Positions 7,252 to 16,275 of a DNA stretch of 64,000 nucleotides are shown here, piece after piece. Position numbers and translations under genes: made by a program. Under the pieces are notes generated by a model. It was not told the origin of the DNA. It worked only from the letters and a program-made list of their open reading frames with translations, and did not search any database. Position 1 is the stretch's first letter, and every line of letters begins with the position of its first letter. Source of the stretch: Marinisporobacter sp. (GTDB lineage: Bacteria; Bacillota; Clostridia; Peptostreptococcales; Thermotaleaceae); the NCBI GenBank assembly GCA_025210395.1, contig JAOARV010000042.1, positions 1-64,000 of the forward strand, written 5' to 3'.

Positions 7252-9612
7252 ATGGTTGATAAAATTAGAAAAAGAGATGGTAGAATGATAGGCTTTGTGC
7301 CTCATAAAATCACAGCAGCAATCTTTAAATCTGCTAAAGAAATAGCAAATAAGGAAGGAAAGGAAGCTTCTTATGAGATGGCAGAAAGGCTAACAGATGA
7401 TGTAGTAGCTGTTTTAAATAGAAAATATGCTAATGAGATTCCAACAGTTGAGCAAGTACAAGATGCAGTAATAAAAGTATTGATTGAAAAGGGACATGCA
7501 AAGACAAGTGAAGCATATATATTATATAGACATGAAAGAACAAGAGAAAGAGAATCAAAAACAAGATTAATGAAAACTATATATGATATTACTCTAAAGG
7601 AAGCTGAAGAAAGTGATACAAAAAGAGAAAATGCCAATATAGATGGAAACACAGCTATGGGAACCATGCTTCAATATGGAAGTACCGTATCTAAGGAATT
7701 TTGTAAAAGTCATTTATTAAAAAGAGAGCATGCTATCAGTCACGATCAAGGAGATATACATATTCATGATATGGATTTTTTCAATATGGGGACATTAACT
7801 TGTACACAAATTGATATTTTAAAGTTATTCAAAGGTGGATTTTCTACAGGTCATGGATTTTTGAGAGAACCTCAAGATATAGCAAGCTATTCTGCATTAG
7901 CAGCAATTGCTATACAATCCAATCAAAATGATCAGCATGGAGGGCAAAGTATTCCATTTTTTGATTATGGATTAGCTCCAGGGGTGAAAAAAACATATAA
8001 AAAGATTTACAAATCCAATTTAACAAAAGCATTATCACTACATTTTGATATGGATGATCAAGAAGCAGAGAATTTAGTAGTAGAGATGGTGAATAAGGCT
8101 GAAAAAGATCTAAACAAGGAATTAACCTTAAAAGCAATAGAAGTACATGAAGCATTCGTAAATATGTTGATGAATCATTTTGAAATCAATAAAAATGAAG
8201 CGGAGAAGATTCAAAAATTTGTGAAAAAGCATGCTTATAAAGAAACCAATAAAAAAACTTATCAAGCTATGGAAGCTTTTGTACATAATTTAAATACGAT
8301 GCATTCAAGAGCTGGTGCGCAGGTACCATTTAGCAGTATTAATTTTGGAACAGATACTTCAGAAGAAGGAAGAATGGTATCTAAAAATTTAATGCTAGCC
8401 ACAGAAGCTGGTCTTGGAAATGGAGAAACAGCTATATTCCCTATATCTATCTTTAAAGTAAAAGAAGGGATTAATTATAATGAACAAGATCCTAATTATG
8501 ATTTATTTAAATTAGCTTGTAGAGTATCTGCCAAAAGATTATTCCCTAACTTTAGTTTTATAGATGCTCCTTTTAATTTAAAGTATTATGTAGAGGGGTG
8601 TCCAGAAACGGAAGCAACCTATATGGGATGTAGAACTAGAGTTGTAGGAAATGCATATGATTCATCTAGAGAGATTGTAACGGGAAGAGGAAACTTATCC
8701 TTTACTTCTATTAATCTACCAAGAATCGCAATAGAATATGGTCAAATACTTAATGGAAAGACAGATTTAGATGGATTCTTTAAAGCATTAGATGAAAAAA
8801 TCGATTTAGTAATGGATCAATTAGTAGAAAGAATGGAAGTTCAAAAGAGCAAAAAAGTAAAGAATTTCCCATTTCTTATGGGACAAGGCGTATGGTTAGA
8901 TGCAGATCGTTTAGATTGGGAAGATGATTTGAGTGAAGTAGTAAAGCATGGTACATTGACAGTTGGTTTTATAGGACTGGCAGAAAGCTTAAAGGCTTTA
9001 ATAGGAAAGCATCATGGGGAAAGTAAAGAAGCACAGGAGCTAGGATTAAAGATTGTAAGATTTATGAGTGAAAAGCTTGAAAAAGCATCAAAGGAAAAGA
9101 AGCTTAACTTTTCTCTTATTGCAACACCAGCAGAAGGTCTTTCAGGAAGATTTACAAAATTAGACAAGGAAAAATATGGTATAGTAGAAGGTGTAACAGA
9201 TAGAGACTATTATACAAATTCTTTCCATGTTCCTGTATATCATAAGATTGATGCTTATAATAAAATTCAATTAGAAGCACCGTATCATGAAATGACCAAT
9301 GCGGGACATATCACATATGTAGAATTAGATGGAAAACCATCAGATAATTTAGAGGCTTTTGAAACCATTGTAAGAGCTATGCATGAAGCAGGAATCGGAT
9401 ATGGATCTGTTAACCACCCGGTAGATAGAGATCCTGTATGCGGGTTTAATGGGCTAATTGATGAAGTATGTCCAGGTTGCGGAAGAACGGAAGATGATGG
9501 TGTGAAATTTGAAAGAATAAGAAGAATTACAGGATATTTAGTAGGAACAATCGACAGATTTAATAATGCAAAGCAAGCAGAAGTAAAAGATAGAGTAAAG
9601 CATAATCTATAA
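7252..9612 (+). CDS. nrdD: Anaerobic (class III) ribonucleoside-triphosphate reductase
   Basis: Reduces ribonucleoside triphosphates to deoxynucleotides under anoxia with a glycyl radical, 786 residues. An ATP-cone allosteric domain occupies about residues 1-95 (VDKIRKRDGRMIGF...). The radical site is Gly761 in RITGYLVGT near the C terminus. A metal site precedes it: DPVC...DEVCPGCG, with Asp where many homologues have the first of four zinc cysteines. ATG 7252 has GGAGG 9 bases upstream. nrdG follows by 13 bases. Control is probably by NrdR through the boxes at 7191-7236. Confidence 0.95.
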   Translation: MVDKIRKRDGRMIGFVPHKITAAIFKSAKEIANKEGKEASYEMAERLTDDVVAVLNRKYANEIPTVEQVQDAVIKVLIEKGHAKTSEAYILYRHERTRERESKTRLMKTIYDITLKEAEESDTKRENANIDGNTAMGTMLQYGSTVSKEFCKSHLLKREHAISHDQGDIHIHDMDFFNMGTLTCTQIDILKLFKGGFSTGHGFLREPQDIASYSALAAIAIQSNQNDQHGGQSIPFFDYGLAPGVKKTYKKIYKSNLTKALSLHFDMDDQEAENLVVEMVNKAEKDLNKELTLKAIEVHEAFVNMLMNHFEINKNEAEKIQKFVKKHAYKETNKKTYQAMEAFVHNLNTMHSRAGAQVPFSSINFGTDTSEEGRMVSKNLMLATEAGLGNGETAIFPISIFKVKEGINYNEQDPNYDLFKLACRVSAKRLFPNFSFIDAPFNLKYYVEGCPETEATYMGCRTRVVGNAYDSSREIVTGRGNLSFTSINLPRIAIEYGQILNGKTDLDGFFKALDEKIDLVMDQLVERMEVQKSKKVKNFPFLMGQGVWLDADRLDWEDDLSEVVKHGTLTVGFIGLAESLKALIGKHHGESKEAQELGLKIVRFMSEKLEKASKEKKLNFSLIATPAEGLSGRFTKLDKEKYGIVEGVTDRDYYTNSFHVPVYHKIDAYNKIQLEAPYHEMTNAGHITYVELDGKPSDNLEAFETIVRAMHEAGIGYGSVNHPVDRDPVCGFNGLIDEVCPGCGRTEDDGVKFERIRRITGYLVGTIDRFNNAKQAEVKDRVKHNL

Positions 9613-9625
9613 AGGAGTCTTTTAG

Positions 9626-10192
9626 ATGTTTATTCGTTTATCAAATGAAACAACGAGAGATAGTATTGTGGATGGTCCTGGTCTTAGAGCTGTTATTTGG
9701 ACCCAAGGGTGTAAACATAATTGTAAGGGCTGTCATAATCCATCTACCCATGATTTTAATGGAGGATTTTTAATGGATCTTCATGAGATAGAAGAAACAT
9801 TGAAAAGTTTAAAGCTGCAAAAGGGAATCACTTTTTCTGGTGGAGAACCCTTTGAACAGCCTTTAGCATGTATAGAAATAGCTAAAATAGCAAAACAATT
9901 AGGGTTAGATATATGGTGTTACACAGGATATACCTTTGAAAGATTGTTAAATGAAAAAGGAGCAGGGTATAAAGAAGGATGGAAAGAATTTTTACAATAT
10001 ATTGATGTTCTTGTGGATGGACCTTTTATTCTTGAAAAGAAAAATTTACTATTAAAGTTTAGAGGGTCGGAGAATCAAAGAATTATTGATGTGAAACAAT
10101 CATTTAAGAATAAGGAAATTATTCTTAAGGAAGAGTACTATAATGTAGAGCAAGTAGTTAATAAGTATGTATTTCTTAAGCAAATCGTATAA
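9626..10192 (+). CDS. nrdG: Anaerobic ribonucleotide reductase-activating radical SAM protein
   Basis: Installs the glycyl radical on NrdD using S-adenosylmethionine and a [4Fe-4S] cluster, 188 residues. The CxxxCxxC cluster motif is GCKHNCKGC at about residues 29-37, preceded by DGPGLRAVIWTQ. The SAM-binding GGEPF motif is at about residue 72. AAGGAG lies at 9612-9617. It forms an operon with nrdD and is followed by a strong terminator. Confidence 0.95.
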   Translation: MFIRLSNETTRDSIVDGPGLRAVIWTQGCKHNCKGCHNPSTHDFNGGFLMDLHEIEETLKSLKLQKGITFSGGEPFEQPLACIEIAKIAKQLGLDIWCYTGYTFERLLNEKGAGYKEGWKEFLQYIDVLVDGPFILEKKNLLLKFRGSENQRIIDVKQSFKNKEIILKEEYYNVEQVVNKYVFLKQIV

Positions 10193-10211
10193 AAAATTTC
10201 AAATAATATAT

Positions 10212-10247
10212 AAAGCCCATAGGATTTAAAAAATCTTATGGGTTTTA
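10212..10247 (+). terminator. Intrinsic terminator of nrdD-nrdG
   Basis: AAAGCCCATAGGATTT pairs with AATCTTATGGGTTTT (G-U pairs allowed), ending in TTTT. Confidence 0.8.
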
Positions 10248-10372
10248 CTAATGTTAATAGAAGGAAAAGTAAAAAAATTTTAGTTCGACGAATGAAGGAA
10301 TATATTATAAAATGAGAAGGATGAAAGTAAATAGTAAAGTGAAATGATTTCAAATATAAGGATGAGATTCAA

Positions 10373-11194
10373 ATGAAAAATAAATTTTCTATTGGAGAAA
10401 TGTCAAAATTGCATAATACGCCAATCAAAACATTAAGATATTACGATGAAATAGGATTATTTAAGCCTATTGAAGTAAATAAAAATAATGGTTATAGATA
10501 TTATTCAATTGAACAATTTGAACAATTAAATACAATCAATTATTTAAAATTTTTAGGAATACCTCTAAAGGAAATAAAAAATCATCTAGAAATTAGGGGG
10601 ATTGATTATTTTTTAGAGTTATTGAAGAAAGAAAAGGAAATTACTGAAAATAAGATTAAACAATGGATGATGATAAACAACAGATTTGAAAATGGAATCA
10701 AGGAAATTGAAAAAGCGCAAAAAATTCAAGAATTAGAGGTTGTAAAAATAAAAAATATTCAAGAAAGAAAAATATTAAGTTTAAAAGAAAAGATTAATAC
10801 GGAATCAGAATTAGAGATTTCTTTAAGAAAGTTAGAAAACATGGCAAAGGTAAGTTCTACAATTATGATCGGTAGAGTAGGGATTACTGTTTCTAAAGAA
10901 AATATAAGAAAAAAAGAATTTTATAAATACAATTCTATATTTATTTTATTAGAAGAAGATTTAGATAATAAATTAGTAAAAACATTACAGAAAGGTGAAT
11001 ACGCTTATATTTATTATAGAGGCTGCGACCATAAACAATCTGAAAAATATTACGAAATGATTTTAGAATACTTAGAGAAAAATAACTATAAAATAATTGG
11101 AGATGCTGTAGAAAGAGTGATTATTGATCAGTATATATCTAAATGTCAGGAAGATTATCTTACAGAAATACAAATACCCGTGAAAAAGTATTGA
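10373..11194 (+). CDS. MerR-family regulator with BmrR/GyrI-like ligand domain
   Basis: Transcription factor of 273 residues. The N-terminal winged helix runs through SIGEMSKLHNTPIKTLRYYDEIGL, followed by the second MerR helix motif (GYRYYS). A helical dimerisation arm spans about 75-120, and an effector-binding domain of the BmrR/GyrI type with conserved Tyr (GEYAYIYYRG) fills the rest, suggesting a hydrophobic or cationic drug-like ligand. A MerR-type promoter with 19-base spacing begins at 11191, inside its last codons, and points into the next gene, so it probably controls that gene. No other operator is visible around it. Confidence 0.88.
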   Translation: MKNKFSIGEMSKLHNTPIKTLRYYDEIGLFKPIEVNKNNGYRYYSIEQFEQLNTINYLKFLGIPLKEIKNHLEIRGIDYFLELLKKEKEITENKIKQWMMINNRFENGIKEIEKAQKIQELEVVKIKNIQERKILSLKEKINTESELEISLRKLENMAKVSSTIMIGRVGITVSKENIRKKEFYKYNSIFILLEEDLDNKLVKTLQKGEYAYIYYRGCDHKQSEKYYEMILEYLEKNNYKIIGDAVERVIIDQYISKCQEDYLTEIQIPVKKY

Positions 11195-11221
11195 CTCTCC
11201 TGTTACTGGATGGTTTTAAAT
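11191..11221 (+). promoter_or_regulatory. MerR-type promoter/operator driving the DUF554 gene
   Basis: TTGACT at 11191-11196 and TTAAAT at 11216-11221 are spaced by 19 bases, too long for unaided polymerase and typical of promoters distorted by MerR activators. The spacer holds an imperfect dyad, ACTCTCC...GGATGGT, with a core CC-T-GT-T-AC-T-GG. The site overlaps the stop codon of the MerR gene. Confidence 0.65.
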
Positions 11222-11252
11222 AAGTATAAAGCATTGTTATTTATACTTATTT
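11218..11252. repeat. Perfect 13-bp inverted repeat before the DUF554 ribosome site
   Basis: AAATAAGTATAAA at 11218-11230 and TTTATACTTATTT at 11240-11252 are exact inverses around a 9-base loop. The right arm abuts the AGGAGG of the next gene and the left arm overlaps the -10 of the MerR-type promoter. It could be an operator or a 5'-end hairpin in the mRNA; the sequence does not decide. Confidence 0.6.
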
Positions 11253-11264
11253 AGGAGGGAAATT

Positions 11265-11981
11265 ATGTTAGGAACGATTGTAAATGCAAGTACAATTGCA
11301 GTTGGAAGTGTTGTGGGGGCTTTATTAAAGAAAGGCATAAAAGAAAAATATAAATTAACCATCATGCAAGCACTTGGATTAGTAGCCATGTCTTTAGGAA
11401 TTACTTGGATTGTAAAAAACTTATCTCAAAGCAAGGAACCTCTTCTTTTTATAGCTAGCCTAGTGCTAGGAGGTTTTATTGGTGAAATGTTAGATTTAGA
11501 AGCAAGGGTTAATCAATTAGGAGATAAATTTAAAAAAAGCAGTGAAAATAATTTAATAGATGGATTAACTACTGCTGTTTTACTATTTTGTGCAGGAACC
11601 ATGTCTATTTTAGGTCCTTTAGAGAGTGCCTTAAAGGGTGATCACACTTTATTATTTACAAATGCACTACTGGATGGGATTACATCTTTAATATTAGCAT
11701 CAACTTTTGGTATAGGAATAATCATAGCTGCAATCATATTATTTATATGGCAAGGAACCATATATTTATCAGCACAAGTGATTGCTCCTTTTGTGACACC
11801 TGAAATGTTAGGGCAAGTTTCTATAATAGGCGGAATATTAATTCTTAGTACAGGAATGAACATTTTAGAAATAAAAAAGATAAAGACTATAAATCTATTA
11901 CCAGCATTGATTTTTCCAGGTTTTTATTACATTCCTTTTGTGAATGACCTTATTCAACATATAGGAAATTTATTCAATTAA
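11265..11981 (+). CDS. DUF554 family membrane protein
   Basis: Polytopic protein of 238 residues with about seven hydrophobic segments and Gly-rich helices (GSVVGALLKKG near the start, CAGTMSILGPL in the middle), features of the DUF554/YdfK family of unknown function. AGGAGG lies 6 bases before ATG 11265. It is the only gene between the MerR-type promoter at 11191 and the next ribosome site, so it is probably the target of the upstream regulator. A transport or efflux role is inference from that context only. Confidence 0.85.
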   Translation: MLGTIVNASTIAVGSVVGALLKKGIKEKYKLTIMQALGLVAMSLGITWIVKNLSQSKEPLLFIASLVLGGFIGEMLDLEARVNQLGDKFKKSSENNLIDGLTTAVLLFCAGTMSILGPLESALKGDHTLLFTNALLDGITSLILASTFGIGIIIAAIILFIWQGTIYLSAQVIAPFVTPEMLGQVSIIGGILILSTGMNILEIKKIKTINLLPALIFPGFYYIPFVNDLIQHIGNLFN

Positions 11982-12174
11982 TTCATCCCAAAATACCTTG
12001 TAGGAAGTCTTGTCAATATGAAAAGACTATGATAGTATATAAACCTATGATAAACTCTATGGATTTTTTTGCAAATTTCAATTTTGTAAGGATTATTTGT
12101 ATGAAACTATAAAAATGAAATTGAAAGTAATTTTTATATAGTAGAGTTAAAACAAGGAATGGAGGAAGAAAATT

Positions 12175-12519
12175 ATGGTTGATTTACCAAATTGTCCGAA
12201 ATGTAATTCAGAATATACTTATGAAGATGGAAGTCTTTTAGTTTGTCCAGAATGTGCTCATGAGTGGACTTTAGGATCAGAAAGTAATGAAGATGAAATG
12301 ATTATTAAAGATGCAAATGGAAATGTTTTAAACGATGGTGATTCTGTAACGGTAATCAAAGATCTTAAAGTAAAGGGGAGTTCATCAAGTATAAAAATAG
12401 GTACAAAAGTAAAAAACATACGTTTAATTCATAATCCATCTGATGGACATGATATTGATTGTAAAATAGATGGATTTGGAGCGATGAAGTTAAAGTCAAG
12501 TGTTGTTAAAAAAGCATAA
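12175..12519 (+). CDS. YjdM/PhnA-family zinc-ribbon protein
   Basis: Small cytoplasmic protein of 114 residues. The N-terminal zinc ribbon has two CxxC pairs ([11 protein letters not shown] and [11 protein letters not shown]), followed by the conserved YjdM/PhnA domain ([14 protein letters not shown]...LKVKGSS). In E. coli the homologue lies by the phosphonate genes, but its function remains unclear and no phosphonate genes are present here. The ribosome site GGAGGA lies 8 bases upstream. It appears to be monocistronic; only a weak 5-bp hairpin with a T run (about 12563-12588) separates it from the MATE gene. Confidence 0.9.
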   Translation: MVDLPNCPKCNSEYTYEDGSLLVCPECAHEWTLGSESNEDEMIIKDANGNVLNDGDSVTVIKDLKVKGSSSSIKIGTKVKNIRLIHNPSDGHDIDCKIDGFGAMKLKSSVVKKA

Positions 12520-12608
12520 ATGTGGTTTTAATATAGTAAAACTACAGAGTTTTTATAGATTAAGTTAGGTGTTCAGCCTAGATTTTTTATTCTTTTGGAG
12601 GTAGAAAA

Positions 12609-13958
12609 ATGCGTGAAAATATATTGGGAACAGAGAAAATACCTAAATTATTTGTTCGATTTTCAATCCCAGCAATCATTTCTATGATTATAGCAGGGGT
12701 ACAAACTATTATAGATGGAATATTTTTAGGAAATTTTGTTGGGCAAAATGCATTAGCTAGTGTAAATATAGTTCAACCATTCATGCAAGTGATCATAGGC
12801 TTTAGTATGATCATAAGTATAGGTTCCCTAAGCTTCATGGGAAGACGTTTAGGAGAAGGTAAAAAAGAAGAAGCACAAAATATTTTTAAAACAGCATCTG
12901 TGCTTATTACAATCATATCTTTACTGATAGCAGTAGTTGCAAGGTTATTCAGTCAAGAAATTGGACTATTATTAGGTGCAAATCAAGTATTATTAGAAGG
13001 GGTAGCCACATATACGAGGACAATAGGTATTTTTGCACCCCTTATGTCTTTGATGTTTTTATTTGGATTTACCAACAGAGTAGTAGGAAAACCAGAATTA
13101 TATTTAAGAGGAATGATTTTAAGTGTTATTGCCAATATAAGTTTGGACTTTATACTTATAAAACAATTAAGTTTAGGAATAAAAGGAGGAGCAATTGCTA
13201 CAGGAACAGCATATGTAGCAGCCTTTTTTATAGTGGCACCTCCTATGTTTACTAAGAAGAATATTGTAAATATATTTAGTGGAAAATTTGATTCATCGAC
13301 TATCATACCAATGGCATACAATGGCTCATCAGAAGGAGTCATTGCAATTGCATCAGCTACTACTTCTTATTTGTTTAATATGACATTTATGAAAGTAGCT
13401 GGAGAAGCTGGTGTTGCAGCATTTACAATAATAAATTATATCTCTCAATTTGGAATCCTTATTATGTTTGGCATATCAGATGGAATAGGCCCTATATTGA
13501 GTTATAATTATGGATATAAAAAGTATGATCGATTAAATGATACATTAAAGCTAGCATCTAAGGTGAATTTAGTTGTTGGAGTAGTATTATTCTTTATATT
13601 ATTTGTATTAGGAGAAGAATTAATATCATTATTTGCAAGTGGAAATAGAGAAATTTTAGACTTAGCAGTAAGGGGATCAAGAATATTTTCATTTTCCTTT
13701 TTAATGTGTGGGTTTAATATTATTTATTCAGGATACTTTACAGCTATAGGAGATGCCAAGGCATCTATTATCATAGCAGCTTGTAGAGGAATTGTATTTA
13801 TCATTTTAGGGATAAATATAATACCTCTGATGATTGGTATGAATGGTGTATGGCTAACGGTTCCATTTGCAGAGTGTATGACTTTTATGATTGGTATATA
13901 TTTAATTAAAAGAAGTAGTCAGCTTGATGTAAAAGCTGCTTGTAATTTTAAGCAATAG
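12609..13958 (+). CDS. MATE-family multidrug/cation antiporter
   Basis: Integral membrane protein of 449 residues with about twelve hydrophobic segments in two similar halves. The N terminus (ILGTEKIPKLFVRFSIPAII) and loops such as SFMGRRLGEGKKEEA are characteristic of the MATE family. Such proteins expel organic cations or drugs in exchange for Na+ or H+. TTGGAGG lies 8 bases upstream. It is a single-gene unit that converges on the SDR gene through a shared bidirectional terminator. Confidence 0.92.
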   Translation: MRENILGTEKIPKLFVRFSIPAIISMIIAGVQTIIDGIFLGNFVGQNALASVNIVQPFMQVIIGFSMIISIGSLSFMGRRLGEGKKEEAQNIFKTASVLITIISLLIAVVARLFSQEIGLLLGANQVLLEGVATYTRTIGIFAPLMSLMFLFGFTNRVVGKPELYLRGMILSVIANISLDFILIKQLSLGIKGGAIATGTAYVAAFFIVAPPMFTKKNIVNIFSGKFDSSTIIPMAYNGSSEGVIAIASATTSYLFNMTFMKVAGEAGVAAFTIINYISQFGILIMFGISDGIGPILSYNYGYKKYDRLNDTLKLASKVNLVVGVVLFFILFVLGEELISLFASGNREILDLAVRGSRIFSFSFLMCGFNIIYSGYFTAIGDAKASIIIAACRGIVFIILGINIIPLMIGMNGVWLTVPFAECMTFMIGIYLIKRSSQLDVKAACNFKQ

Positions 13959-14000
13959 TTGATGAAGAAAAAAGTAAAAGCTGCTAAAAAATAATATAAT

Positions 14001-14037
14001 AGAAAAAAATCTTAAGATTTCTTAAGATTTTTTCTAT
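14001..14037. terminator. Bidirectional terminator between MATE and SDR genes
   Basis: GAAAAAAATCTTAAG and CTTAAGATTTTTTC form a long stem with A- and T-runs on both sides, so it can serve both convergent genes. Confidence 0.8.
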
Positions 14038-14052
14038 CACTATTTTTTATTA

Positions 14053-14772
14053 TTATGCATCTTGTCTTGTTTGAGCAATAACTATTTCTCGAATACAAAC
14101 ATTTTGAGGTTGTGAATAAGCAAAACAGATAGCATTAGCAATATCTTCTGGTTGTAACCCTCCACCTATTGTCTTTTTCCAATCAGTGTAGCCTCCCTTG
14201 ATCTCCTCAGACGTTGTATGGCTTAGAAGATTTGTTTCAACAACACCAGGTGCTATTGTAATCATTCGAATATTATGTTGTGCTACTTCTTCTCTAACAT
14301 TTTCTGTTATAGCGTGTACAGCAAATTTTGTACCACAATAAGCTGTATGATTAGGGAAAGTCTTTCTTCCTGCAATAGAACTGATATTTACAATGGTTCC
14401 TTCATTTCTTTTGATCATATCATCTAATACAACATGAATACCATTTAAAACACCCATAACATTTACATCTAACATTTTTTTCCATTCTTCTGGATTTTGC
14501 TGGTGAGCTTCACCAAGAAGCATCATACCTGCATTATTGATGAAGCAATCAATCTTACCGTACTTTTCTTCTGCTTCATTTACTGCTGAACGTATAGCTT
14601 CGATATCTGTTACATCAACACTTTTACAGATTGTATTTGGTAGATTTAATGCCATTAATTTTTCTAGATTTCTAGCTAATAGCAATAAAGGATGTCCTTC
14701 CTTAGATAATTTAATAGCAGTAGCTTTACCGATACCAGAACTTGCGCCTGTGATAACAACTAATTTTTTCAT
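14053..14772 (-). CDS. Short-chain dehydrogenase/reductase (classical SDR)
   Basis: NAD(P)-dependent oxidoreductase of 239 residues. The cofactor loop is TGASSGIG near residue 8, the NNAG motif is near residue 84, the catalytic Ser lies in NISSIAG and the Tyr/Lys pair in YCGTK near residue 152. It belongs to the YdfG/NADP-specific serine dehydrogenase-like group of SDRs, but the substrate cannot be read off. It diverges from an HxlR regulator across about 210 bases containing a perfect palindrome, which suggests regulation by that protein. Confidence 0.92.
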   Translation of the reverse strand: MKKLVVITGASSGIGKATAIKLSKEGHPLLLLARNLEKLMALNLPNTICKSVDVTDIEAIRSAVNEAEEKYGKIDCFINNAGMMLLGEAHQQNPEEWKKMLDVNVMGVLNGIHVVLDDMIKRNEGTIVNISSIAGRKTFPNHTAYCGTKFAVHAITENVREEVAQHNIRMITIAPGVVETNLLSHTTSEEIKGGYTDWKKTIGGGLQPEDIANAICFAYSQPQNVCIREIVIAQTRQDA

Positions 14773-14864
14773 ATAATAACCTCCAGTTTTATTTTGCTAA
14801 GGAATAAATGATTAATTTATTGACCCTATTTATTTTTTTAAGAGAGTTTACATTAGAACTTGAA

Positions 14865-14878
14865 AAGTTTGCAAACTT
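14865..14878. promoter_or_regulatory. Candidate HxlR operator
   Basis: AAGTTTGCAAACTT is a perfect 14-bp palindrome between the divergent SDR and HxlR genes. Position and symmetry suit a winged-helix dimer. Binding by the HxlR protein is inferred. Confidence 0.5.
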
Positions 14879-14982
14879 CATGATTTAATTATACTAAGAA
14901 GAAACCATGTTGTTAAGTATGCACTTTTTTTGAACATAGTAACGAAAAGGTAACTAAGAAGTAAATTTTAGGGGGGAAAGCG

Positions 14983-15330
14983 TTGAAATATAAAGAAGTA
15001 GTATGTGAAATAGAAGTAACTTTAGATATGATCAGTGGAAAATGGAAGCCACTAATATTATATTTTTTAGGCCAAGAGGGAACGAAGCGATTTGGTCAGA
15101 TTAAAGGTTTTATTAATAAGATTTCTCATAAATCTTTAACCAACCAATTAAGAGAATTAGAAGAAGATGGATTAGTTTGTAGAGTTGTCTATCCTGAGGT
15201 TCCTCCGAAAGTAGAATACAGTTTAACAGAAAAAGGAAAAACTCTTTTACCTATTTTAGAAGCTATGTGTGAATGGGGAGAAAAGAATATAGGGGGGAAA
15301 TATAAATTGATCAATCCTTTGTGTGATTAA
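14983..15330 (+). CDS. HxlR-family winged-helix regulator
   Basis: Small DNA-binding protein of 115 residues. The family signature is clear: [22 protein letters not shown] at the start and [16 protein letters not shown] as recognition helix plus wing. HxlR proteins often sense electrophiles or oxidants through an N-terminal Cys; Cys8 is present here. The start is TTG 14983 behind AGGGGGGAAAG. It diverges from the SDR gene, its likely target. Confidence 0.9.
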   Translation: MKYKEVVCEIEVTLDMISGKWKPLILYFLGQEGTKRFGQIKGFINKISHKSLTNQLRELEEDGLVCRVVYPEVPPKVEYSLTEKGKTLLPILEAMCEWGEKNIGGKYKLINPLCD

Positions 15331-15371
15331 AAAGGTCTTGAAAGTAGGAATAAACTTTACAAATGAAAAGG

Positions 15372-15405
15372 ATAGAAGCTACACATTTATATGTGTAGCT
15401 TCTAT
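15372..15405. terminator. Perfect 15-bp hairpin between convergent genes
   Basis: ATAGAAGCTACACAT and ATGTGTAGCTTCTAT pair perfectly around the loop TTAT, between the HxlR and GNAT genes. The T-run is weak, so efficiency is uncertain. Confidence 0.6.
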
Positions 15406-15478
15406 TATAAAAAATGAAATTATATCGGAAAATGAAATAAGTGTTGAAAAAATTAAGGCAAAAAGAAATCTTTTGAAA

Positions 15479-15976
15479 CTATTTTAAAATTTTCTCATAA
15501 CAATAAAAATCATGCTCCCGTCCTAAAAAATGTATATTTCCTATATGATTAAAATCAAGCTTTTTGAAAAGAGAATTCATTTTTAAGTTGATAGAATATG
15601 TATCTGTCTTAAGGTAATTAATTTCATTGTTTCGTGCAAGTTTTTCTGCAAATTTTACTAACTGAGTACCTATTCCTTGTTGTCTATAACTAGGGTTAAT
15701 TGCCATTCTGTGGATGACCATAAATTTTTCATGAGAAGACCAATTTACAGCTTTGTACTCAATAGGTTCTTCATAGTTAATACACACAAACCCTGCAACT
15801 TGTCCATTAAGGTCATAGGTATATAGTTCATGGTTTTCTATATCTTTTATAAAATCTTTTGCCATTGGATAATTAGTATTCCACTGGTTATTGCCATAAG
15901 ACCTCATTTCTTCAATAGTAGCCCTTATGATATCCATAATTTGCTTTATATCATTGAATGTTGATTTTCTTATCAT
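15479..15976 (-). CDS. GNAT-family N-acetyltransferase
   Basis: Acetyl-CoA-dependent acyltransferase of 165 residues. The CoA-binding motif is RMAINPSYRQQGIGTQLVKFAEKLA (motif A, R/Q-x-x-G-x-G/A) at about residues 91-115, followed by a motif-B-like strand and KKLDFNHIG. The substrate is unknown. It is transcribed towards the HxlR gene. The ATG is preceded by AAGGAGTAAT on its own strand. Confidence 0.9.
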   Translation of the reverse strand: MIRKSTFNDIKQIMDIIRATIEEMRSYGNNQWNTNYPMAKDFIKDIENHELYTYDLNGQVAGFVCINYEEPIEYKAVNWSSHEKFMVIHRMAINPSYRQQGIGTQLVKFAEKLARNNEINYLKTDTYSINLKMNSLFKKLDFNHIGNIHFLGREHDFYCYEKILK

Positions 15977-16098
15977 TTTATATTACTCCTTATCATTTTT
16001 AATCTCAATCAATTATAGCATAGATGAAAAACAAAATTTCTGATTATTTTCGAATCTGTAGAGTTTATTTGGGGAAGGTGGTGCTATTATAAGCAATA

Positions 16099-16153
16099 CT
16101 AAGAAAATCTTAAGATTTAAGAAAAGTTTTTATTAAGATATTTATTTTATAAT
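16099..16153 (+). promoter_or_regulatory. TTAAGA-repeat promoter of the TlpA-like gene
   Basis: CTAAGA at 16099 and TTAAGA at 16110, 16117 and 16133 precede TATAAT at 16148-16153. There is no -35 box. The offsets 0, 11, 34 and 49 recur exactly at 19276-19330 on the far side of the OmpR/kinase pair, so both are candidate targets of that response regulator. Confidence 0.65.
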
Positions 16154-16275
16154 TTTTATATGATCTCATAAATAATACAAAATATGGTTGATTTACAAAG
16201 GGGGGAAACCTATGTAAAAGAGATTAAGGAGTAAAAATATTAAAATAAAACAATCAAAATAAAGGAGAAGAATAA

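Noticed and set aside
13963-13995. Ten-codon frame after the MATE gene
   Set aside because: It echoes the last codons of that gene and has no ribosome site or conservation signal.
14001-14037. TTAAG-rich repeat resembling the two-component regulator sites
   Set aside because: It is a hairpin with A/T runs between convergent genes and lacks the 0/11/34/49 offsets of the two real candidate promoters.
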